Source: Streptomyces sp. man185
GTDB taxonomy: Bacteria; Actinomycetota; Actinomycetes; Streptomycetales; Streptomycetaceae
Reading direction: 5' to 3'
Assembly: GCA_002551355.1 (NCBI GenBank)
Contig: NTHE01000015.1
Coordinates: 1 to 64,000, forward strand
DNA length: 64,000 bases
The position numbers and the translations under genes were made by a program. Shown here piece after piece: positions 37,936-47,731 of this stretch. How positions within the stretch are numbered: the first letter of the stretch is position 1; the number at the start of each line of letters is the position of its first letter. The notes below the pieces were generated by a model, which worked only from the letters and a program-made list of their open reading frames with translations, made no database searches and was not told where the DNA came from.

Positions 37936-37995
37936 CGCGCCCAGTGTCTCAGAGCCGTCTGCCGCCTCCCCGGCAGCGCACGCCGGTATCCGGGC

Positions 37996-38376
37996 TTATG
38001 TACGTTTCATCACATGCTTGAGGTGGTCGACCAGGACCGGGACATGGCTGTCCTCGACATCCTTGACGGCGGTGATCAAGGTGACGGCTCCGCCCTCGCG
38101 CACCAGGCCCACCAGCCGCGCGACCGCCTCCGTGTGCGCCGGGTCGTCCAGCTCGGTGCGGTAGCGCTCGACGAAGACGTCGTGGCGCGCGCCGGAGCGG
38201 TCCTGGTGGTACCAGGAGCGCAGCTCGTCCGAGGGCGTGACGTCCTTCAGCCATACGTCGACGGCGGCCCTCTCCTTGGAGACGCCCCGGGGCCAGAGCC
38301 GGTCGACCAGCACCCGGGTGCCGTCGTCGTCCTCGGCCGGGTCGTGGATCCTGCGTACACGTACGGGTTCGCTCAC
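37996..38376 (-). CDS. DUF488 family protein
   Basis: 126 aa. Typical DUF488 motifs: VDRLWPRGVSKERAAVDVWLKDVTPSDELRSWYH (in parts) and FVERYRTEL; the family has no settled function. GTG 38376 (VSEPVRVRRI) chosen; a TTG two codons earlier is possible. It lies between nnr and alr on the same strand. Confidence 0.88.
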   Translation of the reverse strand: MSEPVRVRRIHDPAEDDDGTRVLVDRLWPRGVSKERAAVDVWLKDVTPSDELRSWYHQDRSGARHDVFVERYRTELDDPAHTEAVARLVGLVREGGAVTLITAVKDVEDSHVPVLVDHLKHVMKRT

Positions 38377-38424
38377 CGCCAAGGCCGCCCTTCTGCCGGA
38401 GCTTCCAGCATGGCCCGCGCCGCC

Positions 38425-39873
38425 TCACCCCGCCCGCACGTCGCGCCAGGCGGCCGGGATGCCGTCGGCGACGTCCTGCGCGGAGACCGGGGCCCCGCCG
38501 GAGCCGTGCCGGGCGGCGAGCCCGTGCAGATACGCGCCCACCGACGCGGCGTCGCGCGGAGCGAGTCCGGCCGCGAGCAGGGACCCCGTCAGCCCGGAGA
38601 GCACGTCGCCACTGCCCGCCGTGGCGAGCCAGGACGTGCCGGTCGGGTTGACCCGTACGGGGGTGTCGCGGGCCTCCGCGATCAGGGTCGTGGAGCCCTT
38701 GAGGAGCACGGTGGCGCGGTAGCGGGCGGCCAGTTCGCGCACCGCGATGAGCCGCCCGGACTCGACCTCCTCGCGGGCCGTGCCCAGCAGCGCCGCCGCC
38801 TCCCCCGCGTGCGGGGTGAGGACGGTCGGGGCGGTCCGGGTCCGCACGGTCTCGGCGTCCAGCAGCCGCAGCCCGTCCGCGTCGACGAGCACGGGCACAT
38901 CGGCGGCCAGCACATCGGCGACGGCCGCCTCGGCCTGCCGCCCGTCCCCGAGCCCGGGGCCGACCACCCAGGCCTGCACCCGCCCGGCCTTCGACGGCGG
39001 CCCGGCATGCACCAGCGCCTCGGGGAACCGGGCGATCACCGCGTCCGCGCCCGGTCCGACGTACCGGACGGCCCCGGCCCCGCCGCGCAGCGCGCCCGCG
39101 ACCGCGAGGACCGCCGCGCCCGGGTACCGCTCGGACCCGGCGACGACGCCGACGACCCCGCGCCGGTACTTGTCGCTCTCCGCGCCCGGGACCGGCAGCA
39201 GCGCCGCGACGTCCGCGTACTGGAGCGCCTCCAGGTCCGGCGGCTCGGGCAGTTCCGGGCCGAGCCCGATGTCCACCAGCCGCAGGGCCCCGGCGTGTTC
39301 GGCGGCCGGGTCGATCAGGAGGCCGGGCTTGTAGGTGCCGAAGGTGACGGTCGCGTCCGCCCGGACGGCCTCGCCGTGCACCTCCCCGGTGTCGGCTTCC
39401 ACACCGCTCGGCAGGTCGACGGAGATGACCGGGGTACGGTCCCGGGTCACCGTGTGCAGCAGCTCGGTGGCGTCCTCGCGCAGCCCGCCGCGCCCGCCGA
39501 TGCCGGTGATGCCGTCCACGACGAGGTCGAGCACGCCGAGCCCGTCCGGTCCGTCGACGACGTGCCCCCCGGCCGCCCGCAGCGCGGCGAGACCGCCCGG
39601 GTGGGCCCGGTCGGGGGCGAGCAGCAGGGCCCGCACGCCCGCGCCCCGGCGGGCGAGGCGGGCGCCCGCGTAGAGCGCGTCGCCGCCGTTGTCGCCGCTG
39701 CCGACGAGGAGCAGGACCCGGGACCCGTACACCCGGCCGTTGCGCCGCAGCAGATCGCCGCAGGCCACGGCGAGCCCGGCGGCGGCGCGCCGCATCAGGG
39801 CGCCCTCGGGCAGGCGTTGCATGAGGGCGGCCTCCGCGGCCCGTACGGTCTCCACGCTGTAGGCACGTCGCAT
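38425..39873 (-). CDS. nnr: Bifunctional NAD(P)H-hydrate epimerase/dehydratase
   Basis: 482 aa, repairs hydrated NAD(P)H. The N-terminal epimerase half (YjeF_N, residues 1-210; GSGDNGGDALYAGARLA, SVDLPSGVEADTGEV) is fused to the C-terminal ADP-dependent dehydratase (KYRRGVVGVVAGSERYPGA, VLTPHAGEAAALL, TAGSGDVLSGL). Start ATG 39873 with GGAGGG upstream. Next to acpS, a common pairing. Confidence 0.95.
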   Translation of the reverse strand: MRRAYSVETVRAAEAALMQRLPEGALMRRAAAGLAVACGDLLRRNGRVYGSRVLLLVGSGDNGGDALYAGARLARRGAGVRALLLAPDRAHPGGLAALRAAGGHVVDGPDGLGVLDLVVDGITGIGGRGGLREDATELLHTVTRDRTPVISVDLPSGVEADTGEVHGEAVRADATVTFGTYKPGLLIDPAAEHAGALRLVDIGLGPELPEPPDLEALQYADVAALLPVPGAESDKYRRGVVGVVAGSERYPGAAVLAVAGALRGGAGAVRYVGPGADAVIARFPEALVHAGPPSKAGRVQAWVVGPGLGDGRQAEAAVADVLAADVPVLVDADGLRLLDAETVRTRTAPTVLTPHAGEAAALLGTAREEVESGRLIAVRELAARYRATVLLKGSTTLIAEARDTPVRVNPTGTSWLATAGSGDVLSGLTGSLLAAGLAPRDAASVGAYLHGLAARHGSGGAPVSAQDVADGIPAAWRDVRAG

Positions 39874-39947
39874 GGGTCCAACCCTCCGCGATCACGGAGC
39901 CGGACGCCAGCGTCGGGAGGGCGTGGCGGGTTCATCGGTGCGAGTGC

Positions 39948-40316
39948 TCACCCCTCCGCGATGACCACCGCCGACGCCACCCCCGCGTCATGGCTGAGCG
40001 AGACGTGCCAGCTCCGTACGCCCAGTGCGGCGGCGCGGGCGGCGACCGTGCCGCGAACCCGCAGCCGGGGCTGCCCGCTGTCCTCGACCCAGATCTCCGC
40101 GTCGCTCCAGAGCAGCCCGCCCGGTGCGCCGAGCGCCTTGGCCAGGGCCTCCTTCGCGGCGAACCGGGCGGCGAGCGAGGCGACCCCGCGCCGCTCGCCG
40201 CTCGGCAGCGTCAGCTCGTCGCCGACGAAGAGCCGGTCGGCCAACTGGGGCGTACGCTCCAGCGCGGCGCCGAACCGCCCGATCTCTGCCACGTCGATCC
40301 CGACCCCAATGATCAC
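39948..40316 (-). CDS. acpS: Holo-[acyl-carrier-protein] synthase
   Basis: 122 aa phosphopantetheinyl transferase that activates fatty-acid [16 protein letters not shown] with the metal Asp, [13 protein letters not shown] with the catalytic Glu/Lys, and [16 protein letters not shown]. Normal size. Follows glmS on the same strand. Confidence 0.96.
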   Translation of the reverse strand: MIIGVGIDVAEIGRFGAALERTPQLADRLFVGDELTLPSGERRGVASLAARFAAKEALAKALGAPGGLLWSDAEIWVEDSGQPRLRVRGTVAARAAALGVRSWHVSLSHDAGVASAVVIAEG

Positions 40317-40361
40317 GAACCCGCCCTCGCCATCCCCATCACCCGGGGCGCGCGCCCCGGC

Positions 40362-42209
40362 TCACTCCACGGTCACGGACTTCGCCAGATTGCGCGGCTG
40401 GTCCACCTCGTTGCCGCGGGCCGTCGCGAGCTCGCAGGCGAAGACCTGGAGCGGCACGGTGGCGACCAGCGGCTGAAGCAGCGTAGGCGTTGCGGGGACG
40501 GTGATGAGGTGGTCGGCGTACGGGACGACGGCCTCGTCGCCCTCCTCGGCCACGACGATCGTGCACGCCCCCCGGGCCCGGATCTCCTGGATGTTGGAGA
40601 CGATCTTGTCGTGGAGGACCGAACGCCCGCGCGGCGAGGGGACGATGACGACGACCGGCAGGCCCTCCTCGATGAGCGCGATCGGCCCGTGCTTGAGCTC
40701 TCCCGCCGCGAACCCCTCGGCGTGCATGTAGGCGAGTTCCTTGAGCTTGAGCGCGCCTTCGAGGGCGACCGGGTAGCCCACGTGCCGCCCGACGAAGAGG
40801 ACGGTGTCGTGGTGGGCGAGCGACCGGGCCAGCTCGCGCACGGGCTCCATCGTCTCCAGGACGCGGTCGACCTCACCGGAGACGGCGGAGAGCTGGCGCA
40901 CCACCGCACGGATCTCGTCACCCCACTTGGTGCCGCGCACCTGGCCGAGGTAGAGGGCGACGAGGTAGCAGGCGACGAGCTGGGTGAGGAAGGCCTTGGT
41001 GGAGGCGACGGCGACCTCGGGCCCGGCGTGGGTGTAGAGCACCGCGTCGGACTCGCGCGGAATGGTCGAGCCGTTCGTGTTGCAGATGGCGAGTACCTTC
41101 GCGCCCTGTTCGCGGGCGTGCCGCAGGGCCATCAGGGTGTCCATGGTCTCGCCGGACTGCGAGATGGCGACGACGAGGGTGCGCTGGTCCAGGATCGGGT
41201 CCCGGTAGCGGAACTCGCTGGCGAGCTCGGTCTCGCAGGGCAGCCGGGTCCAGTGCTCGATGGCGTACTTGGCGATCATCCCGGCGTGGAAGGCGGTTCC
41301 GCAGGCGACGATGACGACCTTGTCGACCTCGCGCAGTTCGGCGTCAGGGATGCGCACCTCGTCGAGGTGGAGCGCGCCCTCGCCGTCGACCCGGCCGAGG
41401 AGGGTGTCGGCGACGGCCTGGGGCTGGTCGGCGATCTCCTTGAGCATGAAGGAGGCGTAGCCGCCTTTCTCGGCGGCGGAGGCGTCCCAGTCGACGTGGT
41501 ACTCACGTACGTCCGCGGGCTCCCCGTCGAACCCGGTGACGGTGACGCCCTCGGGGCTCAGCTCGACGACCTGGTCCTGGCCCAGCTCGATCGCGGAGCG
41601 GGTGTGCGCGATGAAGGCGGCGACGTCCGAGGCGAGGAACCACTCGTCCTGTCCCACGCCCACGACGAGCGGCGAGTTGCGCCGGGCGCCGACCACCACG
41701 TCCGGCTGGTCCGCGTGCACCGCGACGAGGGTGAACGCCCCGTCCAGCCGCCGGCACACCTGGCGCATCGCGTCCGCCAGATCCCCGCCCGCCGAGAACG
41801 CCTCGGCCAGCAGATGCCCGACGACCTCGGTGTCCGTCTCCGACCCCAGGGCGTGCCCGCGCCCGGTCAGCTCGCGCCGGAGGGCCGCGAAGTTCTCGAT
41901 GATGCCGTTGTGCACGACGGCGACCCGGCCCGCGTTGTCCAGGTGCGGGTGGGCGTTGGCGTCGGTGGGCGCTCCGTGCGTCGCCCAGCGGGTGTGCCCG
42001 ATGCCGGTCCGCCCGGTCGGCAGCGGCCGGGCGCCCAGCTCCTTCTCCAGATTGACGAGCTTGCCCGCCTTCTTCGCGGCGGCGAGCCCGCCGTCCGCGA
42101 GAACGGCGACGCCCGCCGAGTCGTAGCCCCGGTATTCGAGGCGCTTGAGTCCTGCGACGACGACGTCCTGCGCCGACTGCATACCGACATAACCCACGAT
42201 TCCGCACAT
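40362..42209 (-). CDS. glmS: Glutamine-fructose-6-phosphate aminotransferase
   Basis: 615 aa; makes glucosamine 6-phosphate for wall precursors. N-terminal amidotransferase with Cys2 (MCGIVGYVG), then two SIS domains with the TSQSGET-type motif (ISQSGETMDT) and ELKHGPIAL; ends KSVTVE. ATG 42209 puts the catalytic Cys at position 2. No glmS ribozyme is visible. glmM lies further on at 56.8 kb. Confidence 0.97.
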   Translation of the reverse strand: MCGIVGYVGMQSAQDVVVAGLKRLEYRGYDSAGVAVLADGGLAAAKKAGKLVNLEKELGARPLPTGRTGIGHTRWATHGAPTDANAHPHLDNAGRVAVVHNGIIENFAALRRELTGRGHALGSETDTEVVGHLLAEAFSAGGDLADAMRQVCRRLDGAFTLVAVHADQPDVVVGARRNSPLVVGVGQDEWFLASDVAAFIAHTRSAIELGQDQVVELSPEGVTVTGFDGEPADVREYHVDWDASAAEKGGYASFMLKEIADQPQAVADTLLGRVDGEGALHLDEVRIPDAELREVDKVVIVACGTAFHAGMIAKYAIEHWTRLPCETELASEFRYRDPILDQRTLVVAISQSGETMDTLMALRHAREQGAKVLAICNTNGSTIPRESDAVLYTHAGPEVAVASTKAFLTQLVACYLVALYLGQVRGTKWGDEIRAVVRQLSAVSGEVDRVLETMEPVRELARSLAHHDTVLFVGRHVGYPVALEGALKLKELAYMHAEGFAAGELKHGPIALIEEGLPVVVIVPSPRGRSVLHDKIVSNIQEIRARGACTIVVAEEGDEAVVPYADHLITVPATPTLLQPLVATVPLQVFACELATARGNEVDQPRNLAKSVTVE

Positions 42210-42303
42210 AGCGGCACCATAAGGCCGGAGGCGGCCTGCGGGACGAATGCCGACGACACACCATTCCTCCACATGACTCAGCTGCGGCAGGAGGCAGCCG
42301 AGC

Positions 42304-42633
42304 ATGTCGGCGCAGCGGAACGACCACGCGGAACAGCAGGGGCCCCGGGCCCGGGCGGACCGCCGCTTCGAGCGTGCGCGTGGCTGGGGCGCGGTCGAGG
42401 ACGCCGAGCGGCGGCATCGGGCGGAGAAGGACGACCGGCAACCCGCCGATCGGGCGGCACGCCGCCGGCACCCGTCCCCCGGGCGAGGGGGCGGGTACCG
42501 GCGTGCTGCCACCGGTTCGGCGGCAGCCGCTAGCAGTACTGCGCCTCCTTGCCGATCGACCGGTACATGCAGTCCGCGTTCTCGATCAGTTGCAGGACCG
42601 CGTCCCGGTTGCGGGAGGTCTCGCGCTCGATGA
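42304..42633 (+). CDS. Possible small charged protein antisense to the carboxypeptidase end
   Basis: 109 aa, [21 protein letters not shown]..., rich in Arg, Asp, Glu and Ala. In favour: AGGAGG about 9 nt before ATG 42304 and high G/C at third positions through about 42500. Against: the last about 100 bp overlap the 3' end of the M14 gene on the other strand and lose that bias, and no homologue is recognised. The 42210-42529 gap otherwise holds only the glmS promoter. Confidence 0.3.
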   Translation: MSAQRNDHAEQQGPRARADRRFERARGWGAVEDAERRHRAEKDDRQPADRAARRRHPSPGRGGGYRRAATGSAAAASSTAPPCRSTGTCSPRSRSVAGPRPGCGRSRAR

Positions 42634-43894
42634 CCTCGTCGGGCGGGTAGAAGCCGCCGCCGGAGGCCGAGCGCGGGTACATCTCGAAGGTGTAGCCGAA
42701 GATCTTCTGCGAGCCCCACAGCCAGTCGTCGATCGACCCGTCGGTGATGTACAGGTCGCTGGACTGCTCGGCGGTGTAGCCGTTGCTCGCCGCCATCTTC
42801 TGGCCGACGGCCGCGAACGCGTTGCGGTCGTCGGCGGTCATGCCGGGGGCGGTGTCGTTGTACGTGTAGCCGAAAGGCCACAGCACCAGTTCGCTGTACG
42901 TGTGGAAGTCGATGGCCGCCGTGATCTGCTGCTTGCCGCCGACGACCCGGCTGCGCACGAAGTCCGCCACGACCTTCGTCTCGGGCGCGGACTCGGCGGC
43001 CCGGCCGCGATAGGTGTCCGAGGACGGGCTGGAGGAGGAGCCGCCGCAGCAGCCCCACTTGTAGGCCCAGTTGCGGTTGAGGTCGGTGCCGATCGCGCTG
43101 GAGCCGGAGTTGGGCTGCCGGTTCTTGCGCCAGCTGCGGTACGAGCCGGAGGCGATGTCGTACTCGCCGCCGTCCGGGTTCATGTCCGGCACGATCCACA
43201 GCTCACGGCCGTTGACCGCCTGCGTGATCCGGGAGTCGGAGCCGTAGCCGGCGGCGAACTCGCGGAGCAGGTAGAGGGACATCTCCACGGTCAGGTGCTC
43301 ACGGGCGTGCTGGTGGGCGGTGAACAGCACTTCGGGCTCGGCCTCGTCGGCGCCGACGTTGTCGCTGACCTTGACCGCGATGACGTCCCGGCCCTGGTAG
43401 GTCTTGCCGATGACCCGCTTGCTCATGATCGACGGGTTCGCGGCGATGCGGGCGTCGATGGCGGCCGTCATCTCGGCGTAGTTGTGGTAGCGGGAGTCGG
43501 CGGGCGGGAAGTCCTGTACGCCGACTCCGTCCGCCGCGTGCGCGTGGGCGTCGGGCGCGGGCAGGGCCTCCAGGGTGTGACCGCGCGCCCGGAGCTTCTT
43601 GGCCCGGGCGGCGTCCGCGGTGATGACGATGCCGTGGTCGTGCACCTCGTCGATGGAGACGCCCGCGCGGGCGATGTCGGTGCGGGCGGCCGGGGTGGTG
43701 CGCCCGGTGATCTCGTACTGGAGCACCCGCTCGTCGGCGGCGACGGCCGCGTTCGGGGCGGAGGGCTCGGCGGTGGCCACGGCGGTCGCGGGGGCCGCGA
43801 GGCCGAGGGCGAGCAGGACGGCGAGCACGGCGTTGCGTCGGGTCTTCGCCGGCCGGGTTCTCGGCCGGGAGGTCCGTTCGGTGTCGGGTCGCAT
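42530..43894 (-). CDS. Secreted zinc carboxypeptidase (M14)
   Basis: 454 aa. Signal peptide at 15-42 (Arg-rich, then [20 protein letters not shown]). A propeptide follows to about residue 120. The M14 domain shows Zn ligands in [15 protein letters not shown] and FHTYSE, substrate motif NRNWAYKWG and catalytic Glu in FEMYPR. Cleaves C-terminal residues of extracellular peptides. ATG 43894 follows AGGAGACTGCC. Confidence 0.93.
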   Translation of the reverse strand: MRPDTERTSRPRTRPAKTRRNAVLAVLLALGLAAPATAVATAEPSAPNAAVAADERVLQYEITGRTTPAARTDIARAGVSIDEVHDHGIVITADAARAKKLRARGHTLEALPAPDAHAHAADGVGVQDFPPADSRYHNYAEMTAAIDARIAANPSIMSKRVIGKTYQGRDVIAVKVSDNVGADEAEPEVLFTAHQHAREHLTVEMSLYLLREFAAGYGSDSRITQAVNGRELWIVPDMNPDGGEYDIASGSYRSWRKNRQPNSGSSAIGTDLNRNWAYKWGCCGGSSSSPSSDTYRGRAAESAPETKVVADFVRSRVVGGKQQITAAIDFHTYSELVLWPFGYTYNDTAPGMTADDRNAFAAVGQKMAASNGYTAEQSSDLYITDGSIDDWLWGSQKIFGYTFEMYPRSASGGGFYPPDEVIERETSRNRDAVLQLIENADCMYRSIGKEAQYC

Positions 43895-44329
43895 GCGGCA
43901 GTCTCCTGAGTCCGTCGGGGTGGGGGGTGGAGCTGTGCGACGGGCACAGAATGGAGTCATGTCATGCGCCGGTCAAGAAGGGTGTTCCAGCCATGATCCG
44001 CCCCGTCGGTCCGGACACACCGTCATATGTGTCCTACGGCCAACCGGGTGCGACGAATGAGTACCTGCACTCACGCCCCGAACCCCTCTGGCGCCCCACG
44101 GTGGACCCGGCACCCGGTGGGGGTTGCGGCGGCGAGCGCGGGGCCCGCACCGGGGCGGCACGAGCGGGCAGCAGGCAGGGGGCTCGCCGACTTCCCCACA
44201 CCGGCGGGACCAACACCCCTGCCTCCCCACCCCGGCCGGACCAACCCCCCTGCCCATCGGCTTTCCAGCCCGGACAGCCGTGCTGCCGGTCGTCGAGATC
44301 AACCGGAAGCCAACGTGATCAGCCGGCCC
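43895..44329. other. Gene-free gap with C-rich direct repeats
   Basis: 435 bp without a convincing gene. An ATG frame from 43993 has only about two-thirds G/C third positions, unlike real genes here. Around 44208-44256 the units GGACCAACACCCCTGCC and GGACCAACCCCCCTGCC form an imperfect C-rich direct repeat. Confidence 0.55.
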
Positions 44330-44842
44330 TCACGAGCCCAGCTGATGCCGCACGAAATCTGGATGGGGATCCCCCACTTCGATGCTGTTCTCGTCGAGGC
44401 CGTTGGCGATACAGAAGCGACCCGCATCAAAGGCGAACTCGACAGCGACGGTGCCATCAGCCAGGTCCTGGCCCGAGAGGCGCCACTCGAGCAGAGAAAC
44501 TTCCCGGAGTTCCTGGCCGACGAACGGCTCAAGCCGTTCGTCGGCGCTGGACCACGCCGGCGTGAACTCGGACCACTGCCAACCGGTGATCACGGCTGTG
44601 GTGTCGACGGTGTCCCAGCTGATCGACAGCTCATCGAATTTCCCGTGGCAGATCTCGACTCGCGCGCCCTCGAAATCCAACACCACCGGGCAATCGGCGA
44701 ACCACTCCCCGTCCTCAACGAAGCGCACGAGCGCGCACCCGGTCAGGCGCCGCCCACCAAGCGCCGCCAAGCGTGGTCCGTGCTTCTCCCGAACGGCTTC
44801 GAGCCCGACGAGGAAGTTCGGCTCGAAGCCGGAGATGCCCAT
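44330..44842 (-). CDS. Hypothetical protein, no recognised family
   Basis: 170 aa from ATG 44842 (MGISGFEPNFLVGL); GTG 44848 is an alternative with GGGAGA about 10 nt upstream. Mixed alpha/beta composition with several Trp/Phe (TGWQWSEFTPAW, SLLEWRLSGQDLADG) and few charged repeats; no signal or membrane segment. Codon use is less GC-biased than the neighbours, suggesting recent gain. A hairpin follows the opposite end. Confidence 0.65.
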   Translation of the reverse strand: MGISGFEPNFLVGLEAVREKHGPRLAALGGRRLTGCALVRFVEDGEWFADCPVVLDFEGARVEICHGKFDELSISWDTVDTTAVITGWQWSEFTPAWSSADERLEPFVGQELREVSLLEWRLSGQDLADGTVAVEFAFDAGRFCIANGLDENSIEVGDPHPDFVRHQLGS

Positions 44843-44931
44843 ACGCACGACAGCGAATTCTCCCTGATCTCCCAAGCCGGAGCACCCTGCCAAGGCTGAC
44901 GGAAACGCGGAGAACGCCGGCGATGCGGGCC

Positions 44932-44959
44932 CCGGCCCGGCCCGCGAGGGCCGGGCCGG
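44932..44959. terminator. GC-rich hairpin
   Basis: Twelve-bp perfect stem CCGGCCCGGCCC (44932-44943) / GGGCCGGGCCGG (44948-44959) with a GCGA tetraloop. It can terminate transcripts of the ECF sigma gene at 45063. Confidence 0.6.
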
Positions 44960-45062
44960 CCGACGCCAGGGTCGAGCCCAACCGTTCGGGTCCGCTGACT
45001 GTGCCGGCCCGTCAGGCCTGGTATCTGCTCGACGAAATAGCGCCCTGAGGGGGGCAGGAGGG

Positions 45063-46361
45063 TCATTCGTCCTCCTGTCCGCCCCTCAGTTTCCGCCGCA
45101 GCACCGCCCGCTCCGGCTCCGTGCCCGCCGCCTCCAGCGCCTCCCGGTACGCGGCAGCCGCCTCCCCGTCCCGCCCCAGCCGGCCGAGCAGGTCACCCCG
45201 CGCCACCGCGTACGGCGGGTACGCACGCAGCCTCGGCTCCCCCGCCATCGCGTCCAGCAGCGCGAGCCCGGTCCCCGGCCCGTCCCGCATCGCCACCGCC
45301 ACGGCGCGGTTCACCTCCACCACGGGGGACGGGGTGAGCGTCCGCAGCACGTCGTACAGGGCCACGATCTGCGGCCAGTCCGTGGACTCCACGTCCGCCG
45401 CCTCGTCGTGCAGGGCGGCGATGGCGGCCTGTACCCCGTAGGGCCCGGCCGGTCCGCCGGTCAGCGCCTGGACCACCAGATCACGCCCCTCCTCGATCAT
45501 CGGCCGGTCCCAGCGCCCCCGGTCCTGGTCCTCCAGAAGCACCGGCTCGCCCTCCGGGCCCGTCCGCGCGTCGCGCCGGGCGTGGACCAGGAGCAGCAGC
45601 GCGAGGAGCCCGGCGGCCTCCCGTTCGGCGGGCAGCAGACGGCGCAGGATCCGGGCCAGCCGGATCGCCTCCTCGGCCAGGGCCGGGCGCTGGAGACGGG
45701 GTCCCGAGCTGGCCGCGTACCCCTCCGTGAAGAGCGAGTAGACGACCTGGAGCACCCCGGGCAGCCGCTCCGGCAGTTCGTCGGGGCCGGGCACCCGGAA
45801 CGGGATCCGGGCCTCGCGGATCTTCTTCTTCGCCCGCACGATGCGCTGGGCCATGGTCGCCGTCGGGACGAGGAAGGCCCGGGCCACCTCCGGTGTGGTG
45901 AGCCCGGCGAGGCAGCGCAGGGTCAGGGCGGCGCGGTCCTCGGCGGCGAGGGCGGGGTGGGTGCAGGTGAAGAACAGCTGGAGGCGTTCGTCGGGAAGTT
46001 CACCGATCGCGGCGACATCCGCTGCGGGGGCGACGGCCTCGGCCCGTTCCGCGTCGGCCTGGAAGACGGCGAGCCGGGCCGCGTACGCCCGGTCGCGCCG
46101 AAGCCGGTCCACCGCCCGCCGCCGCGCCGTCGTCAGCAGCCAGGCCCCGGGGCGGTCGGGGACGCCCTCGGCGGGCCAGTGACGCAGGGCCGCCTCGATC
46201 GCCTCGGACGTCACCTCCTCGGCCAGGTCGAGGTCCCCGAACCGTCGGACGAGGGAGGCGAGCAGCAGTCCGCGCTCCTCCCGGAACACCGCCTCGACGG
46301 CGGCCCCGGCCTCCCCCGCCGAGGCGTCCTCGCCCCCCGCCGAACCGTCCTCGTCCGCCAC
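45063..46361 (-). CDS. ECF sigma factor, ECF42-like with C-terminal extension
   Basis: 432 aa. Sigma region 2 (LAEEVTSEAIEAALRHWP, PGAWLLTTARRRAVDRLRR) and region 4 (LTLRCLAGLTTPEVARAFLVP, TMAQRIVRAKKKIREA) are followed by a long helical extension with TPR-like repeats (GRDGEAAAAYREALEAAG). This architecture, next to a DGPF-motif protein, marks the ECF42 group, where the extension is thought to replace a classic anti-sigma. GTG 46361 lies 5 bp after the YCII-like stop. Confidence 0.88.
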   Translation of the reverse strand: MADEDGSAGGEDASAGEAGAAVEAVFREERGLLLASLVRRFGDLDLAEEVTSEAIEAALRHWPAEGVPDRPGAWLLTTARRRAVDRLRRDRAYAARLAVFQADAERAEAVAPAADVAAIGELPDERLQLFFTCTHPALAAEDRAALTLRCLAGLTTPEVARAFLVPTATMAQRIVRAKKKIREARIPFRVPGPDELPERLPGVLQVVYSLFTEGYAASSGPRLQRPALAEEAIRLARILRRLLPAEREAAGLLALLLLVHARRDARTGPEGEPVLLEDQDRGRWDRPMIEEGRDLVVQALTGGPAGPYGVQAAIAALHDEAADVESTDWPQIVALYDVLRTLTPSPVVEVNRAVAVAMRDGPGTGLALLDAMAGEPRLRAYPPYAVARGDLLGRLGRDGEAAAAYREALEAAGTEPERAVLRRKLRGGQEDE

Positions 46362-46366
46362 CGCGC

Positions 46367-46717
46367 TCAGGCCCCGAAGTCGGCGACCGGCCGGACGACG
46401 ACCGAGCCGCCGTCGCGCGAGCCGGGACAGCGCGCGGCCCAGTCGAGGGCCGCGTCGAGGTCGGGCACGTCGATCACGAGGAACCCGCCCAGCAGTTCCC
46501 GCGTCTCGGCGAACGGCCCGTCCGTCACGGTCCGCTCCCCCGTCGGCGAGACCCGCACGGTGGTCGCCGTCACCAGGTCGGCCAGCGACTCTCCGGATAC
46601 GTGGATTCCCGCGTCGCGGACGGCCTTGTCGTAGGCCATCCAGTCGTCGACGGTGCACTCGGGCGCGCCGCCCTGCTCGTCGACGGCCCCGCTGTGGATC
46701 AGCAGCATGTACTTCAT
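46367..46717 (-). CDS. YCII-related DGPF-motif protein
   Basis: 116 aa, KYMLLIHSG at the start and the diagnostic TVTDGPFAETRELLGGF. YCII-fold proteins of this type accompany ECF42 sigma factors and are believed to be part of that regulon; biochemical role unknown. ATG 46717; translated ahead of the sigma gene with a 5-bp gap. Confidence 0.9.
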   Translation of the reverse strand: MKYMLLIHSGAVDEQGGAPECTVDDWMAYDKAVRDAGIHVSGESLADLVTATTVRVSPTGERTVTDGPFAETRELLGGFLVIDVPDLDAALDWAARCPGSRDGGSVVVRPVADFGA

Positions 46718-46837
46718 GATCGGCTCCTGTCGTCCGGGCCTCTGCTCGGCCCCCTGCGCGGTCCCAGCCCTCAGGGCTGCTTACACCATGACGACGAACG
46801 GGCCCGGCCCGGATCGACACCCCGCCCGCATCTTTTT

Positions 46838-47692
46838 TCACGACGGGCTCTCCACCCCCGCCCCCGCCCGCCCGCACACCTGCAGGCTGCACCAGCGGCG
46901 TCGCCCGCCCGCGTCGGGGAAGAGCCACCCGCAGCGCTTCCCCGGGCAGGCGCGGACGGTGAGGCGGCACGGGTCGGCGAGCAGGTTCGCGGCGCGCTGG
47001 GCCACGACGTGCAGCGGGAGCCGGGGCCCGGAATCCGGGTGCGGGCTCCAGCGCCCGAGGCCGTCTTCGCCCCGGAGGAAGACGGCCTGCCGCATGGCCT
47101 CCTGGATCACCTCGGCGACCCGGGCGAACGCCCCGCCGTGGCCGGCCCCCGGCTCCCCGACGAGGCAGCCGTACAGCGCGCTCCGGAACTCCCGCACTCC
47201 CGCCAGTACGGCGCTCGCCTCCTCGGGCCGCTCCTGCGTTCTCCGCAGCGGCCGGGTGACCGGACGGTCGTCGCGGAGGTCCAGGTGCCCGGCCCGGACG
47301 GCGAGCGTGCGGTAGCCGCGCAGCCACTCCGAGCCGGGCCGCCGCTCGCCGCCCCAGCCGGCGCAGGTGTTGCAGAACTCCAGGGCCGGGTCCCCGCTGG
47401 TGTTCCACGGCAGCCACTCCCCGCGCACCCGGACCGCGTACGTGGGCGCCGCGGGCCGCCGCAGGGCGGGGTCGTCCCGGCGTATGCGGTCGTACAGGGC
47501 CCGCAGATCCTGCCCCGGTTCGGGCCTCGCCGTTCCGGAGCAGGTCGATGAGTCGGTCGGCCGGGACGGCCCGGCCCGGCCCGCCTCCAGGGCGAGGAGC
47601 GCGAGCAGACACCGCTCCTGACGGCGCAGACCGGCGAGCACCGGTCGGCCGTGGTGGAGGGCGGCGAACGGTCCGAGCAACTGGAATTCCAT
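46838..47692 (-). pseudogene. Chimeric frame: SARP-like start fused to an ABATE/CGNR zinc-finger regulator
   Basis: 284-aa open frame with two unrelated parts. Residues 1-37 (EFQLLGPFAALHHGRPVL, CLLALLALEAG) look like the beginning of a SARP/AfsR-type DNA-binding domain. The sequence then breaks: the next SARP motif (PADRLIDLLRNGE) is read in another frame near 47530-47565. Downstream the original frame codes an ABATE domain (GDPALEFCNTCAGWGGERR) and a zinc finger (CX4CX13CX4C, ending WCSLQVCGRA). Either the SARP part is a frameshifted relic or an indel error exists; the CGNR part may still be functional from an internal start. Confidence 0.6.
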
Positions 47693-47731
47693 CGGGAAAG
47701 CATCCGGCCGCCCCTGCCCGCAGGGCCGCCC

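Noticed and set aside
37045..40476. 1143-aa plus-strand reading frame
   Set aside because: Antisense shadow of alr, DUF488, nnr and acpS, caused by high GC; composition is Arg/Gly/Ala-rich without motifs.
40317..42240. glmS ribozyme or riboswitch
   Set aside because: No such structure is apparent upstream of glmS, and these are not expected in actinobacteria.
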